This document shows, piece by piece, positions 61,418-64,000 of a DNA stretch of 64,000 bases. The position numbers were made by a program, and so were the translations under genes. The notes below the pieces were generated by a model. That model did not search any database, was not told where the DNA came from, and worked only from the letters and a program-made list of their open reading frames with translations. How positions within the stretch are numbered: the first letter of the stretch is position 1; every line of letters begins with the position of its first letter. The DNA comes from Paenibacillus caseinilyticus (GTDB lineage Bacteria; Bacillota; Bacilli; Paenibacillales; NBRC-103111): NCBI RefSeq assembly GCF_027533645.1, contig NZ_JAQAGY010000027.1, positions 1-64,000 on the forward strand, in the 5' to 3' direction.

Positions 61418-61443
61418 GCCGGGCTGTGATTCACAGGCCCGGC
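61418..61443 (+). terminator. Hairpin after the chitinase gene
   Basis: GCCGGGCTGTG pairs with CACAGGCCCGGC with one bulged base around ATT. No T run follows. Confidence 0.5.
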
Positions 61444-61526
61444 GGGGGTGCTCCCGGCTGTGACGTCATCCGGGTACCGCTCTAACGCACTTATCCATCC
61501 CACCACACCAAAGGAGATGTTCCACG

Positions 61527-62069
61527 ATGATCCGACTGCTTCAAGATAATGTCTATGCCGCCGGTGCGCTGCTGCTGCTCCGCCTCTACCTGGGCTACCA
61601 ATGGATCTCGGCAGGAATCCACAAGCTGACGGGCGGGTTCGATGCCTCGGGCTTCCTGACCAATGCCGTCACCAAGCCGCTGACGGACAAGGCCTCCGGG
61701 GAACTCCTCTATCCTACTTATACGGCATTCATCCAGCATGGGGCCCTGCCGAATGTGAAGCTGATCAACTTCCTGATTCCCGCTGGCGAAACGCTCGTCG
61801 GCCTCGGACTCATTCTCGGCGCACTTACCACCTCCGCCGCTTTCTTCGCCGTCCTCATGAATTTCATGTTCCTGCTCTCGGGCTCCGTGAGCTCCAATCC
61901 CTGGTTCATCCTGCTCGGCTCTGTGATCATCCTCGCCGGTGCCAATGCGGGCCGCTTCGGCATTGATCATTACTTGCAGCCGATCATCGCCCGGGGCCTG
62001 CGCCGCAGGAAGCTGGCCAAAACAGCCAAGAGCGGGCCGCACTTCCCTGGACCGAACCCGACCGCCTAA
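61527..62069 (+). CDS. DoxX family membrane protein
   Basis: A 180-residue DoxX-type protein with four predicted helices. LLLLRLYLGYQWISAGIHKLTGG is the family N-terminus, and FLIPAGETLVGLGLILGALT the second conserved stretch. It is longer than the DoxX protein of the detoxification operon and belongs to a different subfamily, with a 40-residue loop after helix 1 and a basic C-terminus. AAAGGAG precedes ATG 61527 by about 10 nt. A nitroreductase gene follows after 130 nt. I find no copy of the MhqR-like operator here. Confidence 0.85.
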   Translation: MIRLLQDNVYAAGALLLLRLYLGYQWISAGIHKLTGGFDASGFLTNAVTKPLTDKASGELLYPTYTAFIQHGALPNVKLINFLIPAGETLVGLGLILGALTTSAAFFAVLMNFMFLLSGSVSSNPWFILLGSVIILAGANAGRFGIDHYLQPIIARGLRRRKLAKTAKSGPHFPGPNPTA

Positions 62070-62200
62070 CCTCTGGGCCCTTCCCGGGAAGGGCTTGACA
62101 AAGCCCATAACTGTAACTAAATAATTACAAAAGGCACATCTAAGATCCCGTTATCCTGCATACATGCCCAGCCTTTATATCCTGGGAAGGAATGATACAT

Positions 62201-62878
62201 ATGACCGTTCAAGCCAACGTGAAAGAAGAGATTCTGAAGGCTTATCAATTCCGTCACGCCTGCAAGGAGTTCGACGCTTCCCGCAAGATTGCCGATGAGG
62301 ACTTCGAGTTCATCCTGGAGACCGGACGCCTGTCGCCAAGCTCATTTGGTTTCGAGCCATGGAGGTTCGTCGTGGTTCAGAATCCCGAGCTGCGCGGGAA
62401 GCTGCTTCCGGTCTCCTGGGGCGCCCAAGGCCAGCTTCCGACGGCCAGCCATTTTGTGCTGCTGCTCACCCGCACGAAGGAAGATCTGCTTGCGAATTCC
62501 GCTTACCTGCAGAACCTCATGGAGAATGTACACCAGATGCCGGACGACGTCGTCGCCATGCTGACCGGCTTCTACAAGAACTTCCAGGAGAATACCTGCA
62601 AACTTCTGGACGACGAGCGCTATCTCTTGGACTGGGCGGGCAAACAAACGTATATTGCCCTCGGCAACATGATGACAGCCGCCGCCCAGATCGGCATCGA
62701 CTCCTGTCCGATCGAAGGCTTCGATCCGGAAGCCGTGAGCCAGATTCTCGCGGAAGAAGGAATCCTGGAAGACGGGCGCTTCGCCCTCTCCGTCATGGCC
62801 GCCTTCGGCTACCGCAAGAACGAGCCGCGCCCCAAAACGCGGCAGAGCCAAGACAGTGTCGTGAAGTGGGTCCTCTAA
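62201..62878 (+). CDS. NAD(P)H nitroreductase (MhqN/NfsB-like)
   Basis: A 225-residue FMN-dependent nitroreductase. The N-terminal RHACKEFDASRKIADEDFEF, then ETGRLSPSSFGFEPWRFVVV, carries the FMN phosphate-binding Arg and Ser-Ser-x-x-x-x-x-P-W motif. ALGNMMTAAAQIGIDSCPIEGF is the second conserved part, and VMAAFGYRKNEPRPKTRQ the end. The family reduces nitroaromatics and quinones; B. subtilis MhqN is a member. ATG 62201 has GGGAAGG 10 nt upstream; ATG 62192 is too close to it. It is monocistronic and converges on tatA. Confidence 0.92.
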   Translation: MTVQANVKEEILKAYQFRHACKEFDASRKIADEDFEFILETGRLSPSSFGFEPWRFVVVQNPELRGKLLPVSWGAQGQLPTASHFVLLLTRTKEDLLANSAYLQNLMENVHQMPDDVVAMLTGFYKNFQENTCKLLDDERYLLDWAGKQTYIALGNMMTAAAQIGIDSCPIEGFDPEAVSQILAEEGILEDGRFALSVMAAFGYRKNEPRPKTRQSQDSVVKWVL

Positions 62879-62906
62879 CAGGGAGACGGTATCTCGCTTG
62901 AAGCGC

Positions 62907-62953
62907 CAATAGCCTTCCCCCCGTACAGGGAGGAAGGCTATTGCTCCATTTTA
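62907..62953. terminator. Terminator between nitroreductase and tatA genes
   Basis: CAATAGCCTTCC and GGAAGGCTATTG form a perfect 12-bp stem, followed by GCTCCATTTT. It is symmetric and lies between convergent genes. Confidence 0.8.
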
Positions 62954-62996
62954 TGGACGCGGCACCGGACGCAGGCAGGAATACATCCCGCAGCCC

Positions 62997-63203
62997 TTAT
63001 TTTTTGGAGTCCGGCTCATCTCTTCTCGAAGCTTCCTTCTCCAGAGAATCGGCCTCTCCCGAACCGGAACCTTTGGTCGAATCCTTGAACTCACGGAGCA
63101 TTCTCCCGAAGCTGCGTCCAAGTTCAGGCAGCTTGCTCGGTCCGAACAGCAGTAAGATCGCCACGACAATCAAAATCAAGTGCATAGGGGACAGAGCGCC
63201 CAC
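62997..63203 (-). CDS. tatA: Sec-independent protein translocase TatA
   Basis: A 68-residue pore-forming subunit of the twin-arginine translocase. It has one N-terminal helix (HLILIVVAILLLFGPSKLPELG), with the conserved FGPSKLPELGRSFG hinge and amphipathic helix, then a charged tail. I start at GTG 63203 (MGALSPMHLI) because GTGGAGG stands 8 nt upstream; GTG 63218 is in frame. No tatC is adjacent, so it may be one of several TatA copies or an orphan working with a distant TatC. The tail has acidic and basic residues in alternation (KEASRRDEPDSKK). Confidence 0.9.
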   Translation of the reverse strand: MGALSPMHLILIVVAILLLFGPSKLPELGRSFGRMLREFKDSTKGSGSGEADSLEKEASRRDEPDSKK

Positions 63204-63285
63204 GGGTAACACCTCCACGATAAACCTGCATTTATCATACCAGCATCCCCAGATGAAATACAGCGGTTCTCCCGATAAGATTCCG

Positions 63286-64000
63286 TTAATGCTTCAAATG
63301 ATAGGGAACCGTCGAGATCGTCACGTCTTTCTGCTTGAACAAATAGGCCCGGATGAGCAGACTGGACTGATTGTGCAGCAGGTTGTGCCACCAGCTCTTG
63401 GTAATGAACTGGGGGATCATCACAGTGACATAATCCGTGGCAGCTGTCTTCCATTCCACCGTCTCAATAAACTTAATCAAAGGCCTGAGCAAACTCCGGT
63501 ATCTGGACCTCAGCACCACGAGCCGGACGCCCGAGTTCCACTCCTCCCACTTCTGCTCCATCCGCTCCGCATCTGCATCGTCGAAAGCCACATATACGGC
63601 AAGCACATTCTCGGATATCGACTTGGCATAACTGATCGTATTGAGAACGACCCGGTTCACCCCTGCGACCGGAACAACGATTACGTTGCCTTTGGTCACC
63701 GGCACATCGGCCAGTGGATCGATCCTCAGTTCATCCGCGATCGCCGTGTAATGACGATGAATCCGAATAAAGATATACATCACAACCGGAAGGAAGAGGA
63801 AGATCATCCATACCTGCGAGAACTTCGTGAACAGAAAGATGAGGCAGATCGAGAGCGTCGTCAGCATCCCCACCGTATTGATGGAGAAGCTGATCATCCA
63901 CCCTCTTGGCTTCAGCCTGACCCAGCGCCGCATCATCCCCGTCTGGGACAAGGTGAAGGGAACGAACACCCCGAGCGCGTATAACGGGATTAACCCTTCC
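63286..64000 (-). CDS. APC-type permease, C-terminal part (KimA-like), cut by window edge
   Basis: The C-terminal 238 or so residues of a transporter that continues beyond the window. Two transmembrane helices (GWMISFSINTVGMLTTLSIC region and WMIFLFLPVVMYIFIRIHRH) are followed by a cytoplasmic universal-stress-like domain (VIVVPVAGVNRVVLNTISYA, NVLAVYVAFDDADAERMEQK, YVTVMIPQF). This layout matches KimA/YdaO potassium importers, which are inhibited by cyclic di-AMP. The frame stays open to position 64000 with GLIPLYALGVFVPFTLSQTG, a late conserved helix. The N-terminal ten or so helices and any riboswitch lie outside. Confidence 0.82.
   Translation of the reverse strand, partial: EGLIPLYALGVFVPFTLSQTGMMRRWVRLKPRGWMISFSINTVGMLTTLSICLIFLFTKFSQVWMIFLFLPVVMYIFIRIHRHYTAIADELRIDPLADVPVTKGNVIVVPVAGVNRVVLNTISYAKSISENVLAVYVAFDDADAERMEQKWEEWNSGVRLVVLRSRYRSLLRPLIKFIETVEWKTAATDYVTVMIPQFITKSWWHNLLHNQSSLLIRAYLFKQKDVTISTVPYHLKH

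Overview
The window looks like the chromosome of a G+C-rich endospore-forming Firmicute of the Paenibacillaceae, perhaps Paenibacillus mucilaginosus-like. That is an inference from strong AAGGAGG ribosome binding sites, high G+C, an S-layer-homology protein, a T-box leader, a TPP riboswitch, a YhcN/YlaJ-type spore lipoprotein, a caa3 oxidase and a BmrCD-type exporter. I see no rRNA, tRNA, CRISPR array, prophage or complete insertion sequence. Most of the window is housekeeping, metabolic and regulatory genes.

Layout. 1-0.2 kb: the 5' end of a group II (class C-like) intron, cut by the window edge and sitting directly behind the terminator of an SLH protein gene. 0.2-10.3 kb: SLH protein, NUDIX hydrolase, HMGL-like aldolase, MOSC protein, HxlR regulator, ACT-malic enzyme, a membrane/TlpA fusion, an SH3-NlpC/P60 endopeptidase, a TIM-barrel isomerase that may start at ATC, and a methyltransferase behind a MerR-type promoter. 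10.4-15.9 kb: caa3 cytochrome oxidase ctaCDEF, a terminator, then ctaG and a DUF420 gene. 16-23.5 kb: spore lipoprotein, DEAD-box helicase with a repetitive RGG tail, guanylate-kinase-like protein, DinB protein, NFU-HEAT protein, MBL-fold hydrolase, thiamine diphosphokinase. 23.6-33.7 kb: BmrCD-like heterodimeric ABC exporter, T-box-controlled divergent serS, DUF554 protein, pyruvate kinase, AraC regulator, small membrane protein.

33.7-41 kb: a four-gene unit (ABC ATPase, ABC-2 permease, histidine kinase, response regulator) that looks like an envelope-stress or peptide-sensing module, then a secreted protein and thiC with its TPP riboswitch and terminator. 41-47.6 kb: PAS-PAS-GGDEF-EAL protein, sodium symporter, M29 aminopeptidase, WYL regulator that apparently starts at CTG. 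47.6-51.4 kb: a quinone/electrophile detoxification cluster (MarR, DoxX, ring-cleaving dioxygenase, carboxylesterase, flavin reductase) with two almost identical operator palindromes, followed by an odd nested palindrome. 51.7-64 kb: RNase H with viroplasmin domain, RecQ, small export protein, TagA-like glycosyltransferase, a ParA/RHH-like pair, GNAT protein, GH18 chitinase, DoxX, nitroreductase, TatA, and the C-terminal part of a KimA-like permease.

The most interesting signals are non-coding or structural: two homologous 33-nt motifs each placed 8-9 nt before a hairpin in 3' UTRs, one hairpin carrying an IS-end-like palindrome in its loop; the paired MarR operators; a MerR-type promoter with no linked MerR gene; a stray ParA/RHH pair; a kinase-like protein with an altered P-loop; and two candidate rare start codons.
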